The notes below the pieces were generated by a model. It was not told the origin of the DNA, ran no database searches, and saw only the letters and a program-made list of their open reading frames with translations. Positions 1-7,530 of a DNA stretch of 33,503 nt are shown one piece after another (positions within the stretch are counted from its first letter, which is position 1; every line of letters starts with the position of its first letter). This DNA is from Streptomyces sp. CBMA123 (lineage in GTDB: Bacteria; Actinomycetota; Actinomycetes; Streptomycetales; Streptomycetaceae), in the NCBI RefSeq assembly GCF_014596465.1, contig NZ_MECK01000628.1, positions 1-33,503 on the forward strand, read 5' to 3'. The position numbers and the translations under genes were made by a program.

Positions 1-112
1 TGGTCATAGCGTGAGGGAAACGCCCGGTTACATTCCGAACCCGGAAGCTAAGCCTCACAGCGCCGATGGTACTGCAGGGGGGACCCTGTGGGAGAGTAGG
101 ACGCCGCCGAAC
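1..112 (+). rRNA. rrf: 5S ribosomal RNA, 5' end cut by window edge
   Basis: The first ~112 bases match the streptomycete 5S rRNA from memory: the conserved CCGAACCCGGAAGCTAAG segment (about 36-53) and the 3' end GGAGAGTAGGACGCCGCC. About seven 5' bases lie outside the window. The 3' end is set by the closing helix and is uncertain by a few bases. It is directly followed by a terminator, so this is probably the last gene of an rRNA operon. Confidence 0.95.
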
Positions 113-122
113 AATTCTTCAG

Positions 123-158
123 AAAAGCCCCCGCCGGGTGAACCGGGCGGGGGCTTTT
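123..158 (+). terminator. Intrinsic terminator of the rRNA operon
   Basis: An AAAAGCCCCCGC arm (123-134) pairs perfectly with GCGGGGGCTTTT (147-158); a few inner pairs extend the stem, and the right arm ends in four T. It lies about 10 bases after 5S, as expected for rRNA operon termination. Confidence 0.9.
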
Positions 159-342
159 CGCGTTTCCGACGGCCCTCGGGAGTTCTCCGGCCTTCCCGGC
201 GTCCACAGTGGGAAGTTGACTGGACAACAGTTGGCCGAAAGCTCATGCGGCGTTCGCTGGAGGACTGTGTACGGCCCGTGTGCGATGCCTATGTTCGAGC
301 CTTCTCCGTACCCGTGCAGTGCACGACTGGGAAGGACAACAC

Positions 343-2451
343 GTGGCCTCCATCGACAGGCGTCGATTCCTCCAACTGGGTGGCGCGTCCGTGGCCGCCG
401 CCGGCCTCGGGGCGTTCCCGCCCGCGGTCAGCAAGGCGCTGGCCCTGCCCGCGATCAGCAGGACCCGCTCGATCCAGGATGTCGAACACGTCGTCATCCT
501 GATGCAGGAGAATCGTTCCTTCGACCACTACTTCGGCACCCTCCGCGGTGTCCGCGGGTTCGGCGACCCGCGACCCGCGCCGCTGCCCGACGGCCGACCG
601 AACTGGCACCAGCCCGCCGCCGCGGTGAAGACCGGCCGGTACCACGACCGCGGCCTGCCCGCCACCGAGCAGGAGGTGCTGCCCTGGTACATCGACCCCA
701 GGAACACCACCGAGCACCAGGCCGGCACCGACCACGGGTGGAGCAGCGGCCACCTCGCCTGGAACGAAGGGCGCCACGACCAGTGGGTGAACCAGAAGCA
801 GGACGTCATGACGATGGGTCACCTCAAGCGCCAGGACCTGCAGTACCACTTCGCCCTCGCCGACGCGTTCACCGTCTGCGACTCGTACTTCTGCTCCGTC
901 CACGCGGACACCGCGCCCAACCGCATCTACCTGTGGACCGGCACCAGCGACCCGCGCAACGCGTACGGCCGCAAGCCCAACGGTCCCGGGCTGGAGGAGC
1001 GCAACGACAAGAACGGCTACACCTGGACCACCTACCCGGAGCGGCTGGAGGACGCCGGGGTCAGCTGGAAGCTGTACCAGGGCGGTTCCGGCGAGCCGGG
1101 CACCCCCACGGACAACTACACCGACAACTCGCTGATGTTCTTCGAGCGGTACCAGGTCGCCGAGGGCGCCTCCGGCCCGCTGGTGGAGAAGGGGGCGAGC
1201 GACCACACCCTCAAGGAGTTCCGGGCCGACGTCCAGCAGGGCCGGCTGCCCCAGGTCTCCTGGATCGTGCCGCCGTACCAGTACAGCGAGCACCCCTCCG
1301 CCACCCCCACCGACGGCGCCTACTACATCAACCTCGTGCTGGACGCCCTCACGTCCAACCCCGAGGTCTGGGGCCGGACCGTCTTCCTCATCAACTACGA
1401 CGAGAACGACGGCCTGTTCGACCACGTCGTCCCGCCGATGCCGCCGGTCGTCAGCCGCCCGGGCGGTCAGGGAATGGTCTCCACTGAACTGGAGGCCAGC
1501 CTCGGCGACGAGTTGCTCGACCTCGCCAAGTACCCGGGCGAGATGAGCCCGCTCGTCCCCGGCGCGGACCGCGGTGGGCTGCAGCCGATCGGCCTCGGCC
1601 CGCGAGTGCCACTGCTCGTCATCTCCCCGTGGTCGCGCGGCGGTTGGGTCTGCTCGGAGACCTTCGACCACACCTCCGTCCTGCGGTTCCTGGAAGCCCG
1701 GTTCGGCATCGAGGAGCCCAACATCAGCGCCTGGCGCCGCTCCGTCTGCGGCGACCTCACCTCCGCGCTCGACTTCTCCGGCGCCGACCCGCGGCGGGTC
1801 ACCATCCCCGTACCGGCGCCCATCGTCTCGCAGGGCAAGCCCTACCAGGTGCCGCTGCCCCAGCGGATGCCCACCCAGGAACCCGGCACCCGCCCGGCCC
1901 GCGCCCTCCCGTACGACCTGCGCGTCAACGAGGACGAGACCGACGACGCGACGGTGTTCCAGCTCAACCTGGACAACAAGGGCACGGCCGGCGCCTGGCT
2001 CTACGTCTATGACCGGACGGCGCCGACGGCGGCCCCCCGCCGCTACACCATCACGGCCGGCGACAGCTTCGAGGACCACTGGCCGCTCACCGCCGGCGGC
2101 TACCACCTCGTCGCCCACGGGCCGAACGGCTCGGTGCAGGAGTTCGAGGGCAAGACGGTGGGCGGCCTGGTCGCCCGCTTCGAGCCCGCGAAGAACAAGG
2201 TGCGGGTCACGGTGTCCAACCACGGGGAGACGACCCGGACGGTCACCGTCGAGGACGCCTACGCCAAGGGCTCCCAGCAGGGCCGCACCCTCCGCCCCGG
2301 CGACGACGCCCGGTTCACCTTCGAACCGCGCGCCGACAGCCGCTGGTACGACGTCACCGTCACGGCCGCGGACGGACCGGCGTTCCGCCGCCGCTGGGCC
2401 GGCCACCTCGAGAACGGCCGCCCCGGCACCAGCGACCCCGGTCCGCGCTGA
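343..2451 (+). CDS. Tat-exported phosphocholine-type phospholipase C
   Basis: Predicted secreted phospholipase C of the bacterial phosphoesterase family (non-haemolytic or phosphocholine-specific type), which would cleave phospholipids outside the cell and free phosphate-bearing head groups. The GTG at 343 is chosen because GGGAAGG lies just upstream and the product then starts with a twin-arginine signal (DRRRFLQL followed by an Ala/Gly-rich core). The family motif ENRSFDHYFG begins at residue 56. Other conserved blocks are NYDENDGLFDHV and ETFDHTSVLRF. The last ~200 residues look like the two small beta domains usual for this family. The 702-aa length is normal. Longer in-frame starts exist at 278/280 but would bury the Tat signal. 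The stop codon lies inside a 16-bp tandem repeat. Confidence 0.92.
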   Translation: MASIDRRRFLQLGGASVAAAGLGAFPPAVSKALALPAISRTRSIQDVEHVVILMQENRSFDHYFGTLRGVRGFGDPRPAPLPDGRPNWHQPAAAVKTGRYHDRGLPATEQEVLPWYIDPRNTTEHQAGTDHGWSSGHLAWNEGRHDQWVNQKQDVMTMGHLKRQDLQYHFALADAFTVCDSYFCSVHADTAPNRIYLWTGTSDPRNAYGRKPNGPGLEERNDKNGYTWTTYPERLEDAGVSWKLYQGGSGEPGTPTDNYTDNSLMFFERYQVAEGASGPLVEKGASDHTLKEFRADVQQGRLPQVSWIVPPYQYSEHPSATPTDGAYYINLVLDALTSNPEVWGRTVFLINYDENDGLFDHVVPPMPPVVSRPGGQGMVSTELEASLGDELLDLAKYPGEMSPLVPGADRGGLQPIGLGPRVPLLVISPWSRGGWVCSETFDHTSVLRFLEARFGIEEPNISAWRRSVCGDLTSALDFSGADPRRVTIPVPAPIVSQGKPYQVPLPQRMPTQEPGTRPARALPYDLRVNEDETDDATVFQLNLDNKGTAGAWLYVYDRTAPTAAPRRYTITAGDSFEDHWPLTAGGYHLVAHGPNGSVQEFEGKTVGGLVARFEPAKNKVRVTVSNHGETTRTVTVEDAYAKGSQQGRTLRPGDDARFTFEPRADSRWYDVTVTAADGPAFRRRWAGHLENGRPGTSDPGPR

Positions 2452-2529
2452 CCCCGGACTGCGCTGACCCCGGTCCGCGCTGACCCCGGACTGCGCTGAC
2501 CCCGGTCCGCGCTGACCCCGGTCCGCGCT
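2434..2529 (+). repeat. 16-bp tandem repeat, six copies, spanning a stop codon
   Basis: Six head-to-tail copies of GACCCCGG(T/A)C(C/T)GCGCT, the first four alternating between two variants. Copy 1 covers the last phospholipase codons and its junction with copy 2 forms the TGA stop. A partial seventh copy follows. As 16 is not a multiple of three, the repeated TGA falls in all three frames. The array appears to have grown by slippage. Confidence 0.93.
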
Positions 2530-2598
2530 GACCCGGGCCGGGAACGGCGACGGGTTGCCCGCCTCACAGCCGTGGGGCGGGCGACCCGCCCTACGCCG

Positions 2599-3258
2599 TC
2601 AGCCGGCGGGCTGCCAGGGGCGGCCCGGCACCCACAGCGGGACGGGGCCGACGCGGGGCATGGCCCGTGCGGCGTCCTCCTCCAGCCACCCGTCCACCCG
2701 CGCCGGATCGCCCCCGCTCAGCTCCACCAGCGAGGCGGCGGCGATCCGGGCGCAGCACAGCACCAGCGCCAGGGTGTCCTGGCGGCGGTGCCGCTCCCGC
2801 ACGTACGCCTCGGCCCGCTCCTCGACGCGGACCCGGTGGGACGGGCCGTCCCCGCCGGTCAGGGCCTGGACCCCGTGCCACACCAGGGTCAGCGCGCAGG
2901 GCTCGGCCGGGTGGGTCACGCCCGTCCGGTCCGCCTGCTCACGGGCCTCCGCCGAGCGCTGCCCGAGCCACTCCAGGGCCGTCGGCCCGTCCTCCCCGCA
3001 GGAACGCAACAGCAGCTCGGCCGCCTGCTCCGCCACCGCCCGCAGCACCGCCGAGGCCGGCACCCGCAGGCCGGGCGCCGGAGCGTCGCCGAACGACACC
3101 CAGGCGTCCGCGAACGAGGCCGCCCGTAGCCCGCCCACCCACGCCGGCGCCCCGCCCGTGGCCCCCAGCCACTCATCGGCCCCCAACCGCACCAGCCCCA
3201 CCGCGACCAGATCCGCCGCGTCCCCGTCCAGCCCCAGCAGCCGCCCGCTCCGCACCAC
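2599..3258 (-). CDS. Conserved-looking protein of unknown function
   Basis: A 219-residue soluble protein that I do not recognise. It is Ala/Leu/Arg-rich and probably mainly helical, with no signal peptide, membrane segment or catalytic motif visible. Its middle (AVAEQAAELLLRS, TALEWLGQRSAEAREQ) reads as amphipathic helices, and near the C-terminus is the segment SLVELSGGDPARVDGWLEED. Codon use is ordinary for the genome, which supports a real gene. The GTG at 3258 follows AGGTGGGGG at short spacing; an in-frame ATG at 3297 would add 13 residues but has no clear ribosome-binding site. It is convergent with the phospholipase gene, with about 150 bp between the stops that includes the 16-bp array. 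Confidence 0.6.
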   Translation of the reverse strand: MVRSGRLLGLDGDAADLVAVGLVRLGADEWLGATGGAPAWVGGLRAASFADAWVSFGDAPAPGLRVPASAVLRAVAEQAAELLLRSCGEDGPTALEWLGQRSAEAREQADRTGVTHPAEPCALTLVWHGVQALTGGDGPSHRVRVEERAEAYVRERHRRQDTLALVLCCARIAAASLVELSGGDPARVDGWLEEDAARAMPRVGPVPLWVPGRPWQPAG

Positions 3259-3841
3259 GCACCCCCACCTGCGCTCGTCCCACCCCGTTGGCCACATCCC
3301 ACCACACCGGAACGGGAACGAACTAGGCAGGGGCACGTCACAAATCGATGCCGGCACGAAGTACCCTCCGGGCGGAGAGCCGGGAAGGCGGCTGGCCCCG
3401 GTGGGCAGGGTGGGCCGGCGCGGTGCGTCGGGCGGGTGCCGTCGACGGGCTGCCGGCCGGGCCGGTCGGGGGCGGCGGCTGGAGCCTGGTGGGCGGCGCG
3501 GGCTCGGGGGATGTGTCGGCAGGCGTGGTCGGCGGGCCGGGGTGGGGGCAGGCACGGGTGTCCGCCGGGAGGCCGAGCGGGCCGGGCAGGACGGCCCGGT
3601 CGGACGGCCGAAGCGGGCCCAGGGGACGAGCCGTTCGGACCGGGACGGGTTCCACTCCGAATTGGGGACGCGTCTCACCGCGCAGGCCAGCGCGGTGAGA
3701 CGCGTCCCGCGGCCCGGTGGGACGGAAAGCCGTCTCCCGGGGCGGACGGGGAGTGAGGCACAGTTCTGCTGCGACCCAGTGCTCACGAGCGGGCCTCCGG
3801 GACCGCTCCTGTGACGAACCCTCATGGAACCGGAGACCCCT
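3259..3841. other. Divergent intergenic region without a confident gene
   Basis: About 580 bp between two divergently oriented genes. It holds open frames on both strands, but all are low complexity (Gly/Arg/Pro or Pro/Thr) and none has a clear start signal or recognisable product. The only strong structure is the perfect inverted repeat at 3665-3708. The region must carry the promoters of both flanking genes, but I cannot place them. The frame opening at 3348 (+) runs into the inverted repeat and is probably not a gene. Confidence 0.5.
3665..3708. repeat. Perfect 18-bp inverted repeat, 8-nt loop
   Basis: GGGACGCGTCTCACCGCG (3665-3682) is exactly matched by its reverse complement (3691-3708) across an 8-base spacer. 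There is no T-tract. It lies ~135 bp upstream of the NlpC/P60 start. It could form an mRNA leader hairpin, act as a terminator for an unseen upstream transcript, or be a protein-binding site. Confidence 0.85.
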
Positions 3842-4927
3842 GTGAGTACCCTCCTCCCCACCCGGCGCCGGTTGTCGCTGGGCCTGGCCCTGGCATCCGT
3901 GCTGACCGGCGTCGGCGCGTACACCGCCTCGGCCGCCTCCGCCGCGACCGCGCCGAGCCCGATACCCCTCACCTCCGCGGCCTGCCCGGCCAACCTGACG
4001 CAGGGTGAGGCCGACGGCTGTGTCACCCAGCTCCAGCTGGAGCTCAACCTGACCGGCGCCAAGATCGCCGTGGACGGCCAGTTCGGGCCGGCCACCGGTA
4101 CGGCGGTGCGCGGCTTCCAGTCCTCGCACTCGCTGACCGCCGACGGCATCGTCGGCCCGGCCACCAAGTCGAAGCTCGACGCGGCGGCGGCCGCCGCCTC
4201 CGGCACCACCGTGGACCTGCGCACCCAGTGCGGAGACCTGCGGACCGGCGCCAGCGGGGCGTGCGCCACGACCCTGCAGACGATGCTGAACACCTTCGGC
4301 GCGGGCCTCGGCGTGGACGGGCAGTTCGGGCCGGCCACCGACACGGCCGTGCGCAACTTCCAGGCCTCGCACTCCCTGCCCATCACCGGCATCGCCGACA
4401 CGGCCACCAAGAACGCCCTCTACGACAGCACCCCCACCCCGCGGCCCAGCGGCCCGATCGACTCCGCCAAGGTCCTCAACGCGGCCAAGTCCTACCTGGG
4501 CGTGCCGTACGTGTGGGGCGGCGGCCACTCGCTGCGCGGCGAGGGCCCCGGCCCGTCGCTCGGCACCTGTGACGGCTACACCGGCTCGATCCAGCCCTGC
4601 CCGGCCAACACCACGGCCGGCCTGGACTGTTCGGGCCTGGTCCGGGCCGCCTTCTGGTTCGGCGCCGGCATCGACCTCGCCAACGGCGGCGACACCACCG
4701 AGCAGACCCTGGACAAGCACCTCACCCCCATCACCGAGGCCCAGCGCCGGCCCGGCGACGTCGAGTACTTCGGCACCGACGCCCACAACACCGTGCACGT
4801 CGTGCTCTACGCCGGCACCGACCCCGCCACCGGCGCCGACATGATGTACGAGGCCAAGGAAACAAACACCAACGTCCACTACGTGACCCTGCACACCGGC
4901 GGCTACTGGTACCACGTCTCGGCCTGA
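3842..4927 (+). CDS. Secreted NlpC/P60 peptidoglycan hydrolase with two PG-binding domains
   Basis: Predicted exported cell-wall hydrolase that would cut stem-peptide bonds in peptidoglycan. The GTG at 3842 follows GGAG with a 6-nt spacer; an ATG at 3824 is an in-frame alternative. The product is 361 aa. An N-terminal signal with a hydrophobic core and AlaSerAla-type cleavage region covers about residues 1-35. Two PG_binding_1 repeats follow, each with the diagnostic VDGQFGPAT box and Cys pairs at their starts. The NlpC/P60 catalytic domain fills the C-terminal third: Cys in LDCSGLV (residue 263) and His in NTVHVVLY (residue 319). A strong terminator follows 13 bp after the stop, so it is probably monocistronic. 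Confidence 0.92.
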   Translation: MSTLLPTRRRLSLGLALASVLTGVGAYTASAASAATAPSPIPLTSAACPANLTQGEADGCVTQLQLELNLTGAKIAVDGQFGPATGTAVRGFQSSHSLTADGIVGPATKSKLDAAAAAASGTTVDLRTQCGDLRTGASGACATTLQTMLNTFGAGLGVDGQFGPATDTAVRNFQASHSLPITGIADTATKNALYDSTPTPRPSGPIDSAKVLNAAKSYLGVPYVWGGGHSLRGEGPGPSLGTCDGYTGSIQPCPANTTAGLDCSGLVRAAFWFGAGIDLANGGDTTEQTLDKHLTPITEAQRRPGDVEYFGTDAHNTVHVVLYAGTDPATGADMMYEAKETNTNVHYVTLHTGGYWYHVSA

Positions 4928-4940
4928 CGCCCCAGACCCG

Positions 4941-4986
4941 GCCCGTCCTCGAACTCTCCCCTGGGGGAGGGAGTTCGAGGACGGGC
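4941..4986 (+). terminator. Strong hairpin terminator between convergent genes
   Basis: GCCCGTCCTCGAACTC (4941-4956) pairs perfectly with 4971-4986, and inner bases TCCC/GGGA extend the stem with a small bulge. It sits 13 bp after the NlpC/P60 stop and before the minus-strand gene end at 5028, so it may serve both. There is no long U-tract, as is common in streptomycetes. Confidence 0.85.
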
Positions 4987-5027
4987 TTCGCCGTGTCGCC
5001 GCCGGTGCGGGGCGGCGGTGGGCGGGG

Positions 5028-5380
5028 TCAGCCCTGACAGGTGAGGCGGAGGGCGGCGGCGAGGTGGGCGTGGGTGGGCTGTCCGGAGCCGGTCCAGTCC
5101 TGGCCGAGGTTGTGGAGGCGGACGGTGAGGGGGCCGGGCCGGGGGTGGTAGGTGCCGGCGTCGGCCCAGCCGCCGCGGTGGGGGGGTTGGTCGACGGTGA
5201 AGGAGTCGGGGTCGGTGGTGGCGGGGCCGGTCGGGCCCCCTGGTGGGGGCGGTCGGGGACCGCCCGGGGCGGCGGGACGTGCACCGCGAGGAGTCCGGCC
5301 GCGGCGAGGCCGAGGGCTGCCGCGCCGCAGACCAGGTGCGCCCGCCGCGGTGCTCCGGTGGGCGATGCGGTCCTGGTCAC
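5028..5380 (-). pseudogene. Small secreted protein gene, reading frame broken once
   Basis: Two abutting frames make sense only together. The upstream frame (GTG at 5380, or ATG at 5425) encodes a basic start and a hydrophobic export or anchor segment, CGAAALGLAAAGLLAVHV. The downstream frame, with near-perfect G/C third positions, encodes DPDSFTVDQPPHRGGWADAG and PLTVRLHNLGQDWTGSG and ends at TGA 5028-5030. Restoring one base between about 5236 and 5249, where the gene strand has a G5 and a C5 run, joins them into a protein of ~117 residues. The cause may be a real deletion, a sequencing error, or -1 slippage on the G5 run (GGG to GGG). Function unknown; likely surface-exposed. Confidence 0.6.
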
Positions 5381-5539
5381 GTGCTGGTGGCCGCTCCCCG
5401 GGTGGCCGTGTTCGCCAGGTGGCACGGATCGCGGCGGCCGCCCGGTTCAGCCCGGCTCGAACCCATCGGCGCCGCCGTCCGTGGTACTGGGTGAGGCCGG
5501 GTGACAGCCGGCGCGGACGGACGCGGGAGGACAGCAGCG

Positions 5540-6178
5540 ATGGCCTGGTACCAGGGGCCGAGCCGGATCACGGTGACGGCGGTGGAGGGGGATTGGCCGC
5601 AGCGCGCGGTGGTGACCGTCCGGGGCGCCGCCCCGGTGGAGATCCCGGCGGCGGTCGGTGCGGTCCACCTGGTGGAGGCGGAGAGCTGGCAGCTGGCGCT
5701 GGAGCACCGGTTCGGGTCCGAGTGGTGCCCCAACATCCGTGCGGTGCAGGGGCGCTGGCAGGAGGTCCGGGGTGTGCTGACCCAGCTGGTGCACAGCCGC
5801 AACCGGGACCGGGCGGGGGACCGTCGGGACCGCAACCTGGTGCTGCGGATCGAGCGGGTGGAGCCGGACGGCGGCACGCCCGCGGCCGTGCCGGGGGTGT
5901 CCACCGTGCGCCGGACCACGACCGCGGGGGCCCCGGCCGCCCCGGCGGCCACGGGACGGCGGACGACCACCTCGGCGGCGGACCCGGACTTCCGGCGCCC
6001 CGCCACCTCCACCCGCCCGACCACCTCCACTGGCGCGGCCGCGCCCGGATTCCCGGCCGTCCCCGGATTCCCGGCCGTCCCCGGCGTCCCCACCGTCCCG
6101 GCCGCCGTCGCGAGCCCCGCGACCTCGGCCGCTGTTCCCGGCCGGCCCGCCTCGCCGTACCGGAGCCGGGGCGTCTGA
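5540..6178 (+). CDS. Protein of unknown function with disordered Pro/Thr-rich tail
   Basis: A 212-residue protein that I do not recognise. The ATG at 5540 is preceded by GGGAGGAC at good spacing; a GTG at 5501 is an in-frame alternative. The first ~115 residues look folded, with alternating hydrophobic strands (ITVTAV, RAVVTVRG, VHLVEAESWQLALEHRF) and two basic stretches. The rest is Ala/Pro/Thr/Arg-rich, probably disordered, and contains a short tandem repeat GFPAVPGFPAVPGVPTVP. There is no signal peptide or membrane segment. It is divergent from the broken secreted-protein gene and nearly touches the TPR remnant end-to-end (11 bp). Confidence 0.65.
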   Translation: MAWYQGPSRITVTAVEGDWPQRAVVTVRGAAPVEIPAAVGAVHLVEAESWQLALEHRFGSEWCPNIRAVQGRWQEVRGVLTQLVHSRNRDRAGDRRDRNLVLRIERVEPDGGTPAAVPGVSTVRRTTTAGAPAAPAATGRRTTTSAADPDFRRPATSTRPTTSTGAAAPGFPAVPGFPAVPGVPTVPAAVASPATSAAVPGRPASPYRSRGV

Positions 6179-6189
6179 CCTCGCGCCGG

Positions 6190-6662
6190 TCAGGACCCGC
6201 ACTGCGCGAGGCGGGCCCCGACCCGCTCCACCTGGCGGGTCAGCCGCCCCTGCTCGGCGGCGAGTTCGAGGGCCCGCTCCCCGTGGGCACGGGCCTCGGC
6301 GGTGCGCCCGCGGTCGTACAGCACCTGGCTCATGACGTCGGCGAAGTCGAACTCCGCGTGGGCCTGGGTGCCCTGCGCCTGGCCGAGTTCGCGGGCACGG
6401 TGGATCTGTTCCACCGCCTCCTCGGACCGGCCGAGCGCGCTGAGCACCTGGGCGTGGGTCTTGGTGGAGATCACCAGGTACGGGTCGGAGTCCCGACCCG
6501 CCGGCAGGTCGAGCGACTCGGTGATCGGGGCCAGGGCGTCCGCGGCCCGGTCGGCCCTCACCAGGGCGTCGGCCAGGTTGTTCAGCCGGCCCGCGCCAGA
6601 GGGCCAAGGACTCGCGCGGCAGCGGCACGGTGGCCTCGTCCCCCTCCCCGGCCTCCGGTCCG
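6190..6662 (-). pseudogene. Decayed C-terminal TPR remnant of a regulator-type protein
   Basis: The 3' part (about 6190-6591) encodes helix pairs typical of tetratricopeptide repeats, for example LNNLADALVRADRAADAL and HAQVLSALGRSEEAVEQIHR, ending with TGA at 6190-6192. The 5' part (about 6592-6662) continues the same kind of repeat (PLPRESLALWRG) in another frame. About ten residues normally found between LALWR and LNNL are also missing, so this is an internal deletion plus frameshift rather than a single base-call error. No N-terminal domain remains before the dehydrogenase stop at 6704. Such TPR tails are common in streptomycete NB-ARC, SARP and LuxR-type regulators. Confidence 0.6.
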
Positions 6663-6703
6663 CACTGCCGTGCCCGCCCCCCGAGGGGCAGCCGTCGTAC
6701 CCG

Positions 6704-7444
6704 TCACCAGGGCACGACGCCGGCGTCCTCGAAGAACCGGCCGGTCGGGCCGTCGTCGGGCAGGGTGGCGAGCTTGATGGCGATCGCCGCGCCCTGCTCG
6801 GTGGTGCGCACGCCGCGGAAGCCGTTGAGGTCGGTCGCGACGTAGCCGGGGCAGGCGGCGTTGATCAGGATGTTCGTCCCGCTCAACTCCCGTGCGTACT
6901 GGAGGGTGACGGCGTTCAGGAAGGTCTTCGACGGCGCGTACGCCACGGCCACCGGACCGGTTGTCTGCTCGCCACCGGTTCCGGACTGCCGGGTGAGGGA
7001 GCCGACGCTGCTGGACATGTTCACGATCCGCGGTGAGGCGGAGCGGCGCAGCAGCGGCAGCATCGCGTTGGTGACGCGGATGACTCCGATCACGTTGGTC
7101 TCCACGACCGTTCGGATGGTGGCGGGATCGACCCGGGTGGGCTCCTGCGGCATGCCGCCGGTGATGGCGGCGTTGTTGACGAGCACGTCGAGGTGTCCGG
7201 CCCGGTCCTCGATCAGCCGTGCGGCCGCTGTCGCGCTCGCGTCGTCGGTCACGTCCAGCGGGACGCCGAACGCGTCGACGCCGGCCGCGCGCAGCTGTTC
7301 CACCGCGGCCTGACGGCGCTGCTGGTCGCGGGCGCCGACGCCGACGCTCCAGCCGAGGGCGCCCAGGCCGGCGGCGATCTCGTAGCCGATTCCCTTGTTC
7401 GCGCCGGTGACCAGCGCAATCGTTCGTTCGCTCATGGGGACCAT
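6704..7444 (-). CDS. Short-chain dehydrogenase/reductase (SDR)
   Basis: Classical SDR of 246 aa, an NAD(P)-dependent oxidoreductase with a Rossmann fold. Visible motifs are the nucleotide-binding TGANKGIG (residues 13-20), the NNAAI motif, the Ser of NMSSSVG, and the catalytic YAPSK (Tyr169, Lys173). The substrate cannot be read from sequence. The start may be the ATG at 7444 (GGGAG four bases upstream) or the ATG at 7435, giving MSERTIALV. It is divergent from a LysR regulator 86 bp away with a LysR-type operator between them, so it is probably the regulator's target. Confidence 0.93.
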   Translation of the reverse strand: MVPMSERTIALVTGANKGIGYEIAAGLGALGWSVGVGARDQQRRQAAVEQLRAAGVDAFGVPLDVTDDASATAAARLIEDRAGHLDVLVNNAAITGGMPQEPTRVDPATIRTVVETNVIGVIRVTNAMLPLLRRSASPRIVNMSSSVGSLTRQSGTGGEQTTGPVAVAYAPSKTFLNAVTLQYARELSGTNILINAACPGYVATDLNGFRGVRTTEQGAAIAIKLATLPDDGPTGRFFEDAGVVPW

Positions 7445-7493
7445 GCTGCTCCCGGCCCCCGGCCGAGGTCCAAGACCGATCGGGTGGGCATCG

Positions 7494-7508
7494 ATACCGT
7501 TCGGGTAT
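7494..7508. promoter_or_regulatory. Putative LysR-type operator (T-N11-A palindrome)
   Basis: ATACC-GTTCG-GGTAT is a 5-bp inverted repeat with a 5-bp spacer and fits the T-N11-A core of LysR-family sites; with one mismatch it extends to CGATACC/GGTATTG. It lies 22 bp before the LysR start and 50 bp before the dehydrogenase start, the expected place for control of both. Confidence 0.6.
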
Positions 7509-7530
7509 TGATCCGGAGTAGCGTGGGCGC

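Noticed and set aside
160..342. PHO box upstream of the phospholipase gene
   Set aside because: GTTC-like bits near 181 and 253 do not form 11-bp direct repeats of the GTTCACC type.
289..2406. Long open frame opposite the phospholipase gene
   Set aside because: In ~72% GC DNA, antisense frames stay open by composition. The plus-strand product has clear family motifs, while this one is Val/Gly/Ala-rich without any.
2434..2529. CRISPR array
   Set aside because: The units are directly adjacent with no spacers and only 16 bp long; the same applies to the other arrays.
3348..3698. 116-codon plus-strand frame in the divergent gap
   Set aside because: Gly/Arg/Trp low complexity, no good start signal, and its end runs through the 18-bp inverted repeat.
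3259..3823. c-di-AMP (ydaO-type) riboswitch before the cell-wall hydrolase gene
   Set aside because: Such switches often precede actinobacterial NlpC/P60 and Rpf genes, but I could not find the conserved core; only the simple hairpin is visible. A covariance-model search would settle it.
5170..5190. Phase-variable seven-base homopolymer in the small secreted-protein gene
   Set aside because: The run lies inside the downstream half, where the frame is already consistent on both sides; the break maps to 5236-5249.
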